This document shows, in pieces, positions 15,428 through 22,427 of a stretch of DNA of 22,434 nt. The number at the start of each line of letters is the position of its first letter. Positions within the stretch are counted from its first letter, which is position 1. Source of the DNA: an uncultured Eubacteriales bacterium. Lineage in GTDB: Bacteria; Bacillota; Clostridia; Oscillospirales; Oscillospiraceae. The notes beneath the pieces are model-generated. The model did not search any database. It was not told the origin of the DNA and saw only the letters and a list, made by a program, of their open reading frames with translations. Position numbers and translations under genes: made by a program. Location: assembly GCA_900552475.1 (NCBI GenBank), contig USAC01000028.1, positions 1 to 22,434 of the forward strand, given 5' to 3'.

Positions 15428-15435
15428 AGTGTATG
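15428..15435 (-). promoter_or_regulatory. Possible sigma-E -10 element of yunB
   Basis: CATACACT on the minus strand fits the Bacillus sigma-E -10 consensus CATACAnT. The -35 region at the expected distance is a poor match, and the predicted start would fall at the ribosome-binding site, so the leader would be very short. Confidence 0.35.
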
Positions 15436-15579
15436 CCACACCCAAGACAGAGGTTCCTTATTGAAAATGAAATCCGCTTTTTGCGGCGGCGTGTACGTCG
15501 CGAAAAATACCCTGCGCGTAGCGAGCGTCGCAGGCTGGCACAGACAGCCGAGACGCAGAGCGAAGCGAACCCCCATCGG

Positions 15580-15604
15580 GAGAGAAGAACTTCACCCTTC
15601 TCTC
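15580..15604. other. Hairpin between murD and yunB
   Basis: GAGAGAAG (15580-15587) pairs with CTTCTCTC (15597-15604) just after the murD stop. There is no U tract on the minus strand, so termination is doubtful. The rest of the 204-base gap (to 15409) holds GC-rich, repeat-like sequence without a credible gene. Confidence 0.35.
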
Positions 15605-15612
15605 TCAATGTA

Positions 15613-16995
15613 TTATTCCCAGCCGTTCACAATCTTCTTGAACGTCTTGCCGCGCTCCATGAAGTTCTTGAACTGGTCAAAGGCGGCGCAGGCGGGCGAG
15701 AGCGTGACAATGTCCCCCTCCTCCGCGCGGTCGCGCGCCGTCTCCACCGCGCGTTCAAAGGGTGTGACATCGAGAATCTCGGGCTTGCCCGGCTCGTAGC
15801 CGGGGGCGTTTTCCACGGCGGCGCGAATCTTATCTGCCGTCGCGCCGCAGAGAATCAGCAGCTTGACGTGCTCGACCACCTCGGGTCCGAGGACGTCAAA
15901 CGGGATGTGCTTGTCATAGCCGCCCGCGATCAGGATGACCTGCTGCTTGAACGACCGCAGACCCGCGATCGTGCGCGAGGGGCTCGAGGCGATGGAGTCG
16001 TTATAAAACTTCACGCCGCGGTACGTCCGCACCAGCTCGATGCGGTGCTCCACTCCGCCGAACTCGCGGGCAAAGCGGCGGATAACCTCATCCGGCACCA
16101 GCCCGTCGACCGCGGCGATGGCCGCCATGTAGTTCTCGACGTTGTGAACGCCGGGAATCTTGATATCCGTCGTGCGCAGCACCTCGCGCTCCTGTCCACT
16201 GCGGCGGCAGATGATGCTCTCCCCGCGCAGGAACACGCCCTCCGCGGGCTCCTCGCGGCGGCTGAACCAGCGCACCTGCGACGCGCACTCCCCGCCGAGT
16301 CCGCGCGTGATGTTGTTGTCGAGGTTAAACACGGCGATATCGCCCGGCTGCTGGTGGCAGAAGATATTCGCCTTCGACTCGACGTACTCGTCCATGTCGC
16401 GGTGGACGTCGAGATGGTTCGGCGCGAGGTTCGTCATGACGGCGATGTGCGGGCTGAGGTCCATCGTCATGAGCTGGAAGCTCGACAGCTCCAGCACGGC
16501 CCAGTCCGTCTGCGCCATCTCCCCCGCCTCGCACAGCAGCGGGTGGCCGATGTTGCCGCCGACGTGGACGGTCTTCCCCGCCGCGCGCAGCAGCTCCGCG
16601 ATGATCGTGGTCGTCGTGGTCTTGCCGTCCGATCCGGTCACGGCGATGATCGGGCAGGGGCAGACATGGAAAAACTCCTCCATCTCCGAGGTCAAAACGC
16701 TCCCGCGCGCCACAGCCTCGCGCAGCTGCGGCACATCCGGCCGTAGGCCGGGGGTACGGAAGATAACGTCCTGCGTCAGGTTCTCGAGATACCCATCCCC
16801 GAGCTGCAGCGCGGCGCCCGCGCCCTCCAGCTCACCGGCCAGCTCACCCAGATCCGCGCGGCTGCGCCGGTCGCAGGCGGTAACGGAGATCCCCTCCCGG
16901 CAAAGCAGCTTCACCAGCGGGGTATTGCTCACACCGATTCCGATCACGGCGACGGTCTTGCCGCGCAGGGAATCGAGATACGCACGCATATTCAT
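15613..16995 (-). CDS. murD: UDP-N-acetylmuramoyl-L-alanine--D-glutamate ligase MurD
   Basis: 460 residues, normal for MurD, which adds D-glutamate to UDP-MurNAc-L-Ala in the cytoplasm during peptidoglycan synthesis. An N-terminal Rossmann domain (VAVIGIGVSNTPLVKLL) is followed by the ATPase domain with VTGSDGKTTTT (about 119-129), LELSSFQL and APNHLDVH, and then the C-terminal domain with YNDSIASSPSRTIAGL, ILIAGGYDKH and LSPACAAFDQFKNF, all family landmarks. AGGAGG (17010-17005) lies 9 bases before ATG 16995; a second ATG at 16989 is possible. It has its own promoter, diverges from rnpB and is not embedded in a larger cell-wall cluster inside this window. Confidence 0.97.
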   Translation of the reverse strand: MNMRAYLDSLRGKTVAVIGIGVSNTPLVKLLCREGISVTACDRRSRADLGELAGELEGAGAALQLGDGYLENLTQDVIFRTPGLRPDVPQLREAVARGSVLTSEMEEFFHVCPCPIIAVTGSDGKTTTTTIIAELLRAAGKTVHVGGNIGHPLLCEAGEMAQTDWAVLELSSFQLMTMDLSPHIAVMTNLAPNHLDVHRDMDEYVESKANIFCHQQPGDIAVFNLDNNITRGLGGECASQVRWFSRREEPAEGVFLRGESIICRRSGQEREVLRTTDIKIPGVHNVENYMAAIAAVDGLVPDEVIRRFAREFGGVEHRIELVRTYRGVKFYNDSIASSPSRTIAGLRSFKQQVILIAGGYDKHIPFDVLGPEVVEHVKLLILCGATADKIRAAVENAPGYEPGKPEILDVTPFERAVETARDRAEEGDIVTLSPACAAFDQFKNFMERGKTFKKIVNGWE

Positions 16996-17050
16996 TTCGG
17001 CATGCCTCCTATATAAATACAGATTATGGAATTGTATAATGGGGTAATCT

Positions 17051-17079
17051 ATTATACCTCGCTTCCCGCCGTAATTCAA
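17051..17079 (-). promoter_or_regulatory. murD promoter
   Basis: Minus-strand TTGAAT (17079-17074), 17 bases, perfect TATAAT (17056-17051). Its -35 is 10 bases from the -35 of the divergent rnpB promoter. Confidence 0.75.
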
Positions 17080-17089
17080 TCAATTTTCG

Positions 17090-17118
17090 TTGACTTTCCC
17101 GGCGCACTCCTGTAAAAT
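17090..17118 (+). promoter_or_regulatory. rnpB promoter
   Basis: TTGACT (17090-17095), 17 bases, TAAAAT (17113-17118), giving a start near the first base of the RNase P RNA. Confidence 0.75.
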
Positions 17119-17123
17119 AAAGG

Positions 17124-17468
17124 CTGCGAGTAAGCCGGACAGTCGCGGGGACAAGGCGAAAGCCTGTTCATGAGGAAAGTCCGGGCTCCACAGGGCAAGG
17201 ATAACGGGTAACGCCCGCCGAAGGCGACTTCAGGAAAAGTGCAACAGAGATATACCGCCCGGCTCCGCCGGGTAAGGGTGGAAAGGCGAGGTAAGAGCTC
17301 ACCCATCGGCTGGGAACAGTCCGATGCTGTAAACTCTATCCGGAGCAACACCGGTATGGGAGCAATAGGCTGGCCCGGCCGCTCCCGGGGTGGCTTGAGC
17401 GCCGCGGCAACGCGGCGCCTAGATAGATGACTGTCTAAGACAGAACCCGGCTTATAGACTTACTCGCA
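17124..17468 (+). ncRNA. rnpB: RNase P RNA (bacterial class A)
   Basis: The catalytic RNA that trims the 5' ends of precursor tRNAs. The 5' end GCGAGTAAG (17126-17134) pairs with CTTACTCGC (17459-17467) as helix P1. Conserved core segments are present: GAGGAAAGTCCGGGCTCCAC near 17171, followed by AGGGCAAGGATAACGGGTAA, and near the 3' end AGACAGAACCCGGCTTATAG. Length of about 345 bases fits the class A form, which is common in high-GC clostridia. Exact ends are approximate. Confidence 0.96.
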
Positions 17469-17476
17469 CCAGATAC

Positions 17477-17507
17477 GGGGACGCCCACGCAGCACGCGGG
17501 CGTCCCC
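17477..17507 (+). terminator. GC-rich hairpin after rnpB
   Basis: GGGGACGCCC (17477-17486) pairs with GGGCGTCCCC (17498-17507), 10 perfect pairs and an 11-base loop, 9 bases after rnpB. There is no U tract, so it may be an RNA-end stabiliser or a weak terminator. Confidence 0.5.
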
Positions 17508-17800
17508 GCACGCGCGTTATCGGGCAGTTTGGCGGTGTAGGCCGGTAAAGCCGGCCTGTCCGTGTCTCCGTGTCTCCGACGGCACACTTTTTGCCAACAG
17601 CGGCAAAAAGTATACAAAAAACGCCGCCAGAAACCAGGGTTTCTGGACTTCCTAAGCGCGCCCCATACGTTTAAGATCGTTGGAGTGCGTCCCACACGTT
17701 TGGGAGTGTCATGCAAGGGGGCATGAAATGCAGAATTGTCTCTGCGTTTGCGCCGCTGCCGCTGGCGGTACGAAATATAGGGGTGTTTGCTCCGATCAGC

Positions 17801-17882
17801 GGGGCGATGTGGGCATCGCCCCCTACGCCACCAGAAGAGACGTTTCGTTTATCATTGTAGGGGCCGATGCCCACGTCGGCCC
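17801..17882. repeat. Inverted pair of 26-base GC-rich hairpin repeats
   Basis: Unit 1 (17801-17826) is itself a hairpin, GGGGCGATG with CATCGCCCC, followed by CTAC. Unit 2 (17857-17882) begins GTAGGGGCCGATGCCCAC and is the reverse complement of unit 1 with a few changes. Thirty bases separate them. The units can fold singly or as one long cruciform. This resembles REP/BIME-type intergenic repeats. Confidence 0.7.
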
Positions 17883-17963
17883 GAGCGTAATAGGAATCGT
17901 CCTACAGATACCCCGCTTGCCGACCGGAAAGGGATTCCAAAACCTTGGTTTCGGCGCGCTTTT

Positions 17964-17993
17964 GGTTACTTTTCCCGCATAGTAAAAGTAACC
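17964..17993. repeat. Perfect 10-base inverted repeat
   Basis: GGTTACTTTT (17964-17973) pairs with AAAAGTAACC (17984-17993) around a 10-base loop. Followed by CGCCGGGGGC, no U tract. Confidence 0.6.
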
Positions 17994-18093
17994 CGCCGGG
18001 GGCAGACCCAACCAATTCAACCGCCAGCCCTCTTTTTGTGCATATCGCACATCAAAACACAAAAATTCTCTGCAAATTTATCTCAAATCCCTA

Positions 18094-18122
18094 TTTACAT
18101 TACTTCGCTAAAGTGATACTCT
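18094..18122 (+). promoter_or_regulatory. Possible promoter of the amino-acid importer operon
   Basis: TTTACA (18094-18099), 17 bases, TACTCT (18117-18122), about 58 bases before the lipoprotein start. The -10 is weak. Confidence 0.4.
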
Positions 18123-18180
18123 ATTAGCACAGTAAATACGGCCGATCACATACGGCGTAGATGAAAAGGAGAACAGTGAG

Positions 18181-19005
18181 ATGAAAAATTTCAAGAAGGT
18201 CCTCTGCCTTGTGCTGGCACTGGCCATGACCGTAGCGATGCTCGCCGCCTGCGGCAGCAAGGACGATGCAAACACCGACGGTGACAGTGCCAAGAAAACC
18301 TTTATCATGGGCGTTGACCCCGAGTATCCCCCCTTCAGCTATCTGGGCGACGACGGTAAGTTCACCGGCTTCGACGTTGAAGTTGCTCAGGCCGTCTGCG
18401 ATGAGCTCGGCTGGGATCTGAAGGTCTTCGGCGTGAACTGGGATCAGAAGCTCGTGCAGCTCGACTCTAACGAGTGCGACTGCATCTGGTCTGGCATGAC
18501 CATCCTCGACAGCATGAAGGATGCCGGTTATGTGATCTCCAAGCCCTACTACGACAACACCCAGGTCATCATGGTCAAGGAGGGCAGCGACATCAAGTCC
18601 TCCGCCGATCTGGCCGGCAAGAGCGTGGCTGTTCAGCTGGGCACCTCCGGTGAGTCCCTGCTCTCCGAGGGCGGCGATCTCGAGAGCCTTGCCAAGACCT
18701 TCGGCAGCCTCATGACCTGCGACAGCTTCCTCAAGTGCTTCACTGAGCTTGGCGGCGGCGCCGTTGACGCCGTGATCGTCGACAAGCCCGTGGCCACCTC
18801 CTATGTCCAGCAGAACGCGGGCTTCACCATCCTCGATGAGGAGCTCGGTGCCGAGCAGTACGGCATCGCCTTCCGCTCCGGCGATCAGGAGCTGTGCGAC
18901 ACCGTCCAGGCCGCCGTGCAGAAGATTGTTGACAACGGCACCTATGCCAAGATCGCCGAGAAGTATCCCGACATCGTCAACAACCTGCTGTTTCTGAGCA
19001 AGTAA
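18181..19005 (+). CDS. Amino-acid ABC transporter substrate-binding lipoprotein
   Basis: 274 residues. The N-terminus is a lipoprotein signal (basic start, hydrophobic core, lipobox LAAC with C24 as the lipidated residue). The mature part is a family 3 solute-binding protein: FIMGVDPEYPPFSYLGDDGK, FTGFDVEVAQAVCDELG and the hinge-region segment KSVAVQLGTSGE are typical of polar amino-acid or cystine/glutamine binders. It captures substrate outside the membrane and delivers it to the permease encoded next. AAGGAGA (18166-18172) lies 8 bases before ATG. A stem-loop between this gene and the permease gene may protect the upstream mRNA and favour higher output of the binding protein. The exact amino acid cannot be read from sequence. 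Confidence 0.95.
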   Translation: MKNFKKVLCLVLALAMTVAMLAACGSKDDANTDGDSAKKTFIMGVDPEYPPFSYLGDDGKFTGFDVEVAQAVCDELGWDLKVFGVNWDQKLVQLDSNECDCIWSGMTILDSMKDAGYVISKPYYDNTQVIMVKEGSDIKSSADLAGKSVAVQLGTSGESLLSEGGDLESLAKTFGSLMTCDSFLKCFTELGGGAVDAVIVDKPVATSYVQQNAGFTILDEELGAEQYGIAFRSGDQELCDTVQAAVQKIVDNGTYAKIAEKYPDIVNNLLFLSK

Positions 19006-19031
19006 TCGGTAAAATCCAAATGAAACGCCTT

Positions 19032-19058
19032 TCCCGGGAGCTCACGCGGCTTCCGGGA
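19032..19058 (+). other. Intercistronic stem-loop
   Basis: TCCCGGGAGC (19032-19041) pairs with GCTTCCGGGA (19049-19058) with one G-U pair. It lies between the binding protein and permease genes, with no U tract. Such stems commonly stabilise the upstream message (inference). Confidence 0.6.
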
Positions 19059-19088
19059 TTGCGTGTCTAAGAGTTGAGGTTAAGATTT

Positions 19089-19736
19089 ATGACGTTAGCA
19101 ACAATGATCCTGAAAATGAGCGAGGGTCTGGGCAAGACCTGCGCCATTTTCTTCCTGACGCTCCTGTTTTCCCTGCCGCTGGGCATGATCGTCACGCTCC
19201 TGCGCATGAGCAAGAACAAAGTCATCTCCGGCATCACCCGCTTCATCATCTCCATTCTCCGCGGCACGCCCCTGATGCTGCAGCTGCTGGCCGTGACATA
19301 CGGCCCGTACTACCTCTTCGGCATGACCGTCGCCAAGAATAAGCTCATCCCCGTGGTCATCGCCTTCGCCATCAACTACGCCGCCTATTTCGCCGAGATC
19401 TACCGCGGCGGCATCGAGTCCATTCCCGTGGGCCAGTACGAGGCGGCGAACGTGCTGGGCTATACCAAGGTGCAGACGTTCCTGCACATCATCCTGCCGC
19501 AGGTCGTCAAGCGCATCATGCCGTCCATCACCAACGAGGTCGTTACCTTGGTCAAGGACACCTCCATGGCCTTCACCGTCTCCTATCAGGAGATGTTCAC
19601 CATCGGCAAGCAGATCGCGAACTCCCAGACCAGCTTCACCCCGTTCCTCGTGGCGGGCGTGTTCTACTTTGTCTTCAACGCCATCGTCGATTTTGTCATG
19701 GGCAAGATCGAAAAGAGCATGGACTACTATAAATAA
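19089..19736 (+). CDS. Amino-acid ABC transporter permease
   Basis: 215 residues of the HisM/GlnP type with about five membrane segments. The loop that contacts the ATPase is clear: YEAANVLGYTKVQTFLHIIL followed by PQ, the EAA motif of importer permeases. RGTPLMLQL and FAEIYRGGIESI are typical of polar amino-acid permeases. It probably works as a homodimer, since only one permease gene is present. ATG 19089 is chosen because GAGGT (19076-19080) lies 8 bases upstream; a TTG at 19074 would overlap that site. Only 12 bases separate it from the ATPase gene, consistent with one operon. Confidence 0.95.
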   Translation: MTLATMILKMSEGLGKTCAIFFLTLLFSLPLGMIVTLLRMSKNKVISGITRFIISILRGTPLMLQLLAVTYGPYYLFGMTVAKNKLIPVVIAFAINYAAYFAEIYRGGIESIPVGQYEAANVLGYTKVQTFLHIILPQVVKRIMPSITNEVVTLVKDTSMAFTVSYQEMFTIGKQIANSQTSFTPFLVAGVFYFVFNAIVDFVMGKIEKSMDYYK

Positions 19737-19748
19737 GGAGGTGCCGGC

Positions 19749-20531
19749 ATGAACGTATTGGAACTCAATCACGTCAAAAAGACGTTTAATAACGAGACGC
19801 TGCACGTCCTCAAGGACATCAGTCTCAGCGTCGGCAAGGGCGAGGTTGTCGCCATCATCGGCCCCTCCGGCTCCGGTAAGTCGACGCTCCTGCGCTGCGC
19901 GACGCTGCTGACGGACATGGACAGCGGCGAGCTGCTCTACATGGGCGACTATGCCGCCAAGAATGACGCGAGCGGCAAGGCCGTCTACGCCGGCAAGGCC
20001 GAGCTCAAGAAAATCCGCAGCCGCTTCGGGCTGGTGTTTCAGAGCTTCAATCTCTTCCCGCACTATTCCGTGCTCCGGAACCTCACCGACGCGCAGGTGA
20101 ACGTCCTCAAGCGCAGCAAGAGTGAGGCCAGGGAGAAGGCGATGGTGCTGCTCGGGAAGATGGGCCTTGCGGACAAGGCGGATGCCTACCCCTGCCAGCT
20201 CTCCGGCGGCCAGCAGCAGCGCGTCGCCATCGCCCGCGCGCTGGCGATGGATCCGGAGATCCTGTTCTTCGACGAGCCGACCTCCGCGCTCGACCCGGAG
20301 CTGACGGGCGAGATTCTCAAGGTCATCCGCCAGCTCGCCGACGAGCACATGACGATGGTGATCGTCACGCACGAGATGAGCTTCGCGCGCGACGTGGCCG
20401 ACCGCGTGATTTTCATGGACGGCGGCATCATCGTCGAACAGGGCGACCCCAAGGAGGTCATCAACAACCCCAAGGAGGAGCGCACGCGTCAGTTTCTCTC
20501 CCGCTTCGCCGCGAACTATCAAGCTGAATAA
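19749..20531 (+). CDS. Amino-acid ABC transporter ATP-binding protein (GlnQ type)
   Basis: 260 residues with Walker A GPSGSGKS (38-45), Q-loop VFQSFNLFPH (Q98), signature LSGGQQQR (151-158), Walker B ILFFDEPTSALD (171-182) and H-loop VTHEM. The pattern VFQSFNLFPH and IVEQGDPKEVINNPKEERTR is typical of polar amino-acid importers. A slightly enlarged insert (YAAKNDASGKAVYAGKAELK, about 68-87) precedes the Q-loop. AGGAGGTG lies close before ATG. It is the last gene of the three-gene operon and is followed by a strong terminator. Confidence 0.97.
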   Translation: MNVLELNHVKKTFNNETLHVLKDISLSVGKGEVVAIIGPSGSGKSTLLRCATLLTDMDSGELLYMGDYAAKNDASGKAVYAGKAELKKIRSRFGLVFQSFNLFPHYSVLRNLTDAQVNVLKRSKSEAREKAMVLLGKMGLADKADAYPCQLSGGQQQRVAIARALAMDPEILFFDEPTSALDPELTGEILKVIRQLADEHMTMVIVTHEMSFARDVADRVIFMDGGIIVEQGDPKEVINNPKEERTRQFLSRFAANYQAE

Positions 20532-20538
20532 AACAAAG

Positions 20539-20572
20539 CGATCGGATCGTCAAAAGACGGTCCGATCGTTTT
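20539..20572 (+). terminator. Terminator of the amino-acid importer operon
   Basis: CGATCGGATCGTC (20539-20551) pairs with GACGGTCCGATCG (20556-20568) with one wobble, loop AAAA, then TTTT. On the minus strand the stem is followed by CTTTGTTTTATT, so it may work both ways. Confidence 0.9.
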
Positions 20573-20575
20573 ATG

Positions 20576-20606
20576 TTGCCTGAAAGGCCGATGACCTTTC
20601 AGGCAA
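20576..20606. terminator. Second hairpin between convergent operons
   Basis: TTGCCTGAAAGG (20576-20587) pairs perfectly with CCTTTCAGGCAA (20595-20606). It lies 16 bases beyond the amidase stop. It lacks its own U tract and probably acts together with the neighbouring terminator. Confidence 0.55.
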
Positions 20607-20622
20607 ATCAAAGTATATATTT

Positions 20623-21315
20623 TTACTTGCGCAGCAGCGCGCCCCAGGTGTCCTGCCCGCAGATGCCGTCCGCCGTCAGACCGTTCGCCGTCTGAAAGGC
20701 GCGGATGGCCGAAACCGTCGCCGCGCCGCAGATCCCATCCGCGCCATAGCTGCCGCACGGATAGCCCTGCGCGATCAGCGCCCCCTGCATGCTCTTCACG
20801 GCGTTGCCGCGGTCGCCGCTGCCGATCATCTGTGTCGTCACCATGATTTTGTCCCCCTCCCTGCTCTCCGCCTGCCCACCGGCGATCTCTTCAAACGGAA
20901 AATATTTTCCCGGGCAGGTCGTCCCGCCCGTCGCCACGTCCCGGTGCCCCAGCACCCGCGCCGCCGGATACCGCTCCCGCAGCGCCGCGACCAGCGCGCG
21001 CCCCGCCTGCCGCTGCGCCGCCGGCATCTCCTCTTCCAACTGAAAATTTCCCTCAAAGCAGATACCGACGCTCACGCGGTTGCTGCCCTCAGCGTGCGCA
21101 CCGACTGCCCAGAGCGGCCGCCCGCGGGTGATCTCCCCGTCCTTCGACACGAAGTAGTGGTAGCCGATCCCGCTCCAGCCGTGCGCGAGGTGCCAGCGGT
21201 GGACGTCCTCCGCTGTACACGATGCGGCCGCCGCATGGTGCAGGATGATGCGCGTCGTCTCCGAGCGGCGCGCAAGCGGCGTGCGCCAGCTCCAGCTGCA
21301 CTCCCGGATCTCCAT
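20623..21315 (-). CDS. N-acetylmuramoyl-L-alanine amidase with peptidoglycan-binding domain
   Basis: 230 residues. An Amidase_2/PGRP domain (about 1-150) carries the zinc-site residues H26 (in LHHAA), H124 (GHRD) and C134 (TCPG) plus GYHYFV with Y52, and would cut the bond between MurNAc and L-alanine. A PG_binding_1 domain follows (about 166-228, GDRGNAVKSMQGALIAQGY and AFQTANGLTADGICG). No signal peptide, as in phage endolysins that depend on a holin. GGAGGAGG lies upstream of ATG inside the holin gene end, and one base separates the holin stop from this start (TGAAATG), so the two are a coupled lysis cassette. No other phage genes are visible. Confidence 0.92.
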   Translation of the reverse strand: MEIRECSWSWRTPLARRSETTRIILHHAAAASCTAEDVHRWHLAHGWSGIGYHYFVSKDGEITRGRPLWAVGAHAEGSNRVSVGICFEGNFQLEEEMPAAQRQAGRALVAALRERYPAARVLGHRDVATGGTTCPGKYFPFEEIAGGQAESREGDKIMVTTQMIGSGDRGNAVKSMQGALIAQGYPCGSYGADGICGAATVSAIRAFQTANGLTADGICGQDTWGALLRK

Positions 21316-21316
21316 T

Positions 21317-21772
21317 TCACGCCTCCTCCGTGTCGGCCTTCGCCTCCGTGCTGACCTGCAGCCGCCCGAGCAACTTGCGCAGAAACGCGGGCACCGGTAC
21401 GCCGATCGCCTCCACGTTCTCCAGAATCGACAGCAGCTCGTTGATGATCAGCCAGACGATCACCACCGACGATACCAGAAATTCGGGTGCCCACTCCCAG
21501 CCGAGCGCCGCCGCACCGTACCGGATGAGCCAATCCAGCATCCCCGCTACCGCGACGATCACGAGATAGCCCAGCTTCTTGAGGATTCCCCGGATGCCGA
21601 CGCGGCTGCTCAGCTCCCCGGCGCTGTACGCCTTGGCCAGCCCCGTCGCGTAGTCGAGCATCATCGCCGCCACCAATACCACCAGCGGCACAAACATCTG
21701 CACGCCGTAAGCGCACAGCGCCCCCAGCGCAGCCGCCGCCGCGGCCCGGATTCCCTGTTCCTTCATATGCAT
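21317..21772 (-). CDS. Phage-type holin (Cph1/TcdE-like holin family)
   Basis: 151 residues with about three to four membrane segments. The motif LDYATGLAKAYSAGELSSRV and the C-terminal NELLSILENVEAIGVPVPAF and LRKLLG are hallmarks of the holin_4 (toxin secretion/phage lysis) family. It would form pores allowing the adjacent amidase to reach the wall. I choose ATG 21772 because AGGAG lies 8 bases upstream; the in-frame extension to 21883 is GC-rich sequence without a site. It is coupled to the amidase gene. A terminator at 21916-21944 separates it from the gene upstream, so it needs its own promoter, which I could not identify. Confidence 0.88.
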   Translation of the reverse strand: MHMKEQGIRAAAAAALGALCAYGVQMFVPLVVLVAAMMLDYATGLAKAYSAGELSSRVGIRGILKKLGYLVIVAVAGMLDWLIRYGAAALGWEWAPEFLVSSVVIVWLIINELLSILENVEAIGVPVPAFLRKLLGRLQVSTEAKADTEEA

Positions 21773-21852
21773 TGTGTTCTCTCCTTTCCGCGCCCTCTCC
21801 GGCGCTCCCCTGTGCGGGGTTGTTCTGTTCCCCCGCCCCGCACCCGCCGCCC

Positions 21853-21884
21853 GTTGCACCGCCCGCTGCACGGGTGTGTGCAAC
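21853..21884. repeat. Nested inverted repeat upstream of the holin gene
   Basis: GTTGCAC (21853-21859) pairs with GTGCAAC (21878-21884), and inside it CCCG pairs with CGGG around CTGCA. It lies in the likely 5' leader or operator region of the lysis cassette. Role unknown. Confidence 0.45.
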
Positions 21885-21915
21885 AGAGAGAAATCTTTGC
21901 CCGGAAAAGCGAAAA

Positions 21916-21944
21916 AGCCGCCATTTCCATTGGAAATGGCGGCT
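21916..21944 (-). terminator. Terminator after the edge gene
   Basis: On the minus strand AGCCGCCATTTCC and GGAAATGGCGGCT form 13 perfect pairs around a 3-base loop, followed by TTTTT. Confidence 0.9.
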
Positions 21945-21953
21945 CATTAAGCC

Positions 21954-22427
21954 TTATTCTGCTTTTAAAAGCGCAATCTGTTCATCACCGATCTGCAGCC
22001 ACGCAAACTGCGCGCAGTCTGCGGCAAAGGCATACAGATAGAGCGTCTCCGTCTCTCCGACCCCCATTTCCACCGCGATGCAGCGCAGAGGACTTCCGAA
22101 AGCGTCCGCAATCCGTAACTCCGGTGACTTGGTCACAACCGTTCCGAACAGATAATAATCCTCCGTCCCGGCCATACGGTAGATGTCAAATGTCCCCTCC
22201 CGGTCAGACCGGTGAAAAATCCGCCGCGCCGAGAAATATCCCGGCAGATGATACCCGTCCGCCGCTTTCGCAGCGATCAGATTGCCGGCCATGTGCCGTC
22301 CGTCCGCGTAAATCACGGCGCAGGAGGCATCCCCTTCGAGCACGTCCAGAACTTCACCCGATTCCATATAAGAAAATACATCCTCCGGCGAGCGGAAGGA
22401 CATCACCAGATTCTCCGCCGGAAACAT
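21954..22427 (-). CDS. Unrecognised 157-residue protein at the window edge
   Basis: I do not recognise a family. The product is acidic, without membrane segments or signal peptide, and appears to be a mixed alpha/beta cytoplasmic protein (VFSYMESGEVLDVLEG, then alternating strand-like segments such as CAVIYADGRHMAGNLIAA and CIAVEMGVGETETLYLYAF). The start is uncertain: ATG 22427 has too little upstream sequence to judge, and ATG 22403 has GGAG about 9 bases before it and would give 149 residues. The gene may also begin outside the window. It is monocistronic at its 3' end, closed by a strong terminator before the holin gene. Confidence 0.65.
   Translation of the reverse strand: MFPAENLVMSFRSPEDVFSYMESGEVLDVLEGDASCAVIYADGRHMAGNLIAAKAADGYHLPGYFSARRIFHRSDREGTFDIYRMAGTEDYYLFGTVVTKSPELRIADAFGSPLRCIAVEMGVGETETLYLYAFAADCAQFAWLQIGDEQIALLKAE

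Larger units (their letters stand above)
17508..18093. repeat. Gene-free, hairpin-rich spacer
   Basis: I see no convincing gene here. The stretch holds a series of short perfect inverted repeats: AGGCCGG/CCGGCCT (17539-17557), a tandem CCGTGTCT pair near 17560-17577, ACTTTTTGCC/GGCAAAAAGT (17586-17611), CCAGAAACC/GGTTTCTGG (17627-17646), TCATGC/GCATGA (near 17708-17726), and the two larger units listed separately. Base composition is lower in GC than the flanking genes toward 18000-18100. It looks like stacked intergenic repeat elements. Open frames here are short, overlap the repeats and lack ribosome-binding sites. Confidence 0.6.

Noticed and set aside
15409..15576. N-terminal extension of YunB by 56 residues
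   Set aside because: The extension runs through GC-rich repeat-like sequence; the GTG at 15408 has a well-placed GGAGGT and gives the expected family length.
15286..16746. Long plus frame opposite murD, and 19095-20522 minus frame opposite the importer genes
   Set aside because: Both are antisense shadows with biased composition, opposite genes having all catalytic motifs.
17477..18093. CRISPR array after rnpB
   Set aside because: The repeats are different short palindromes at irregular distances, not one direct repeat with uniform spacers, and no cas genes are present.
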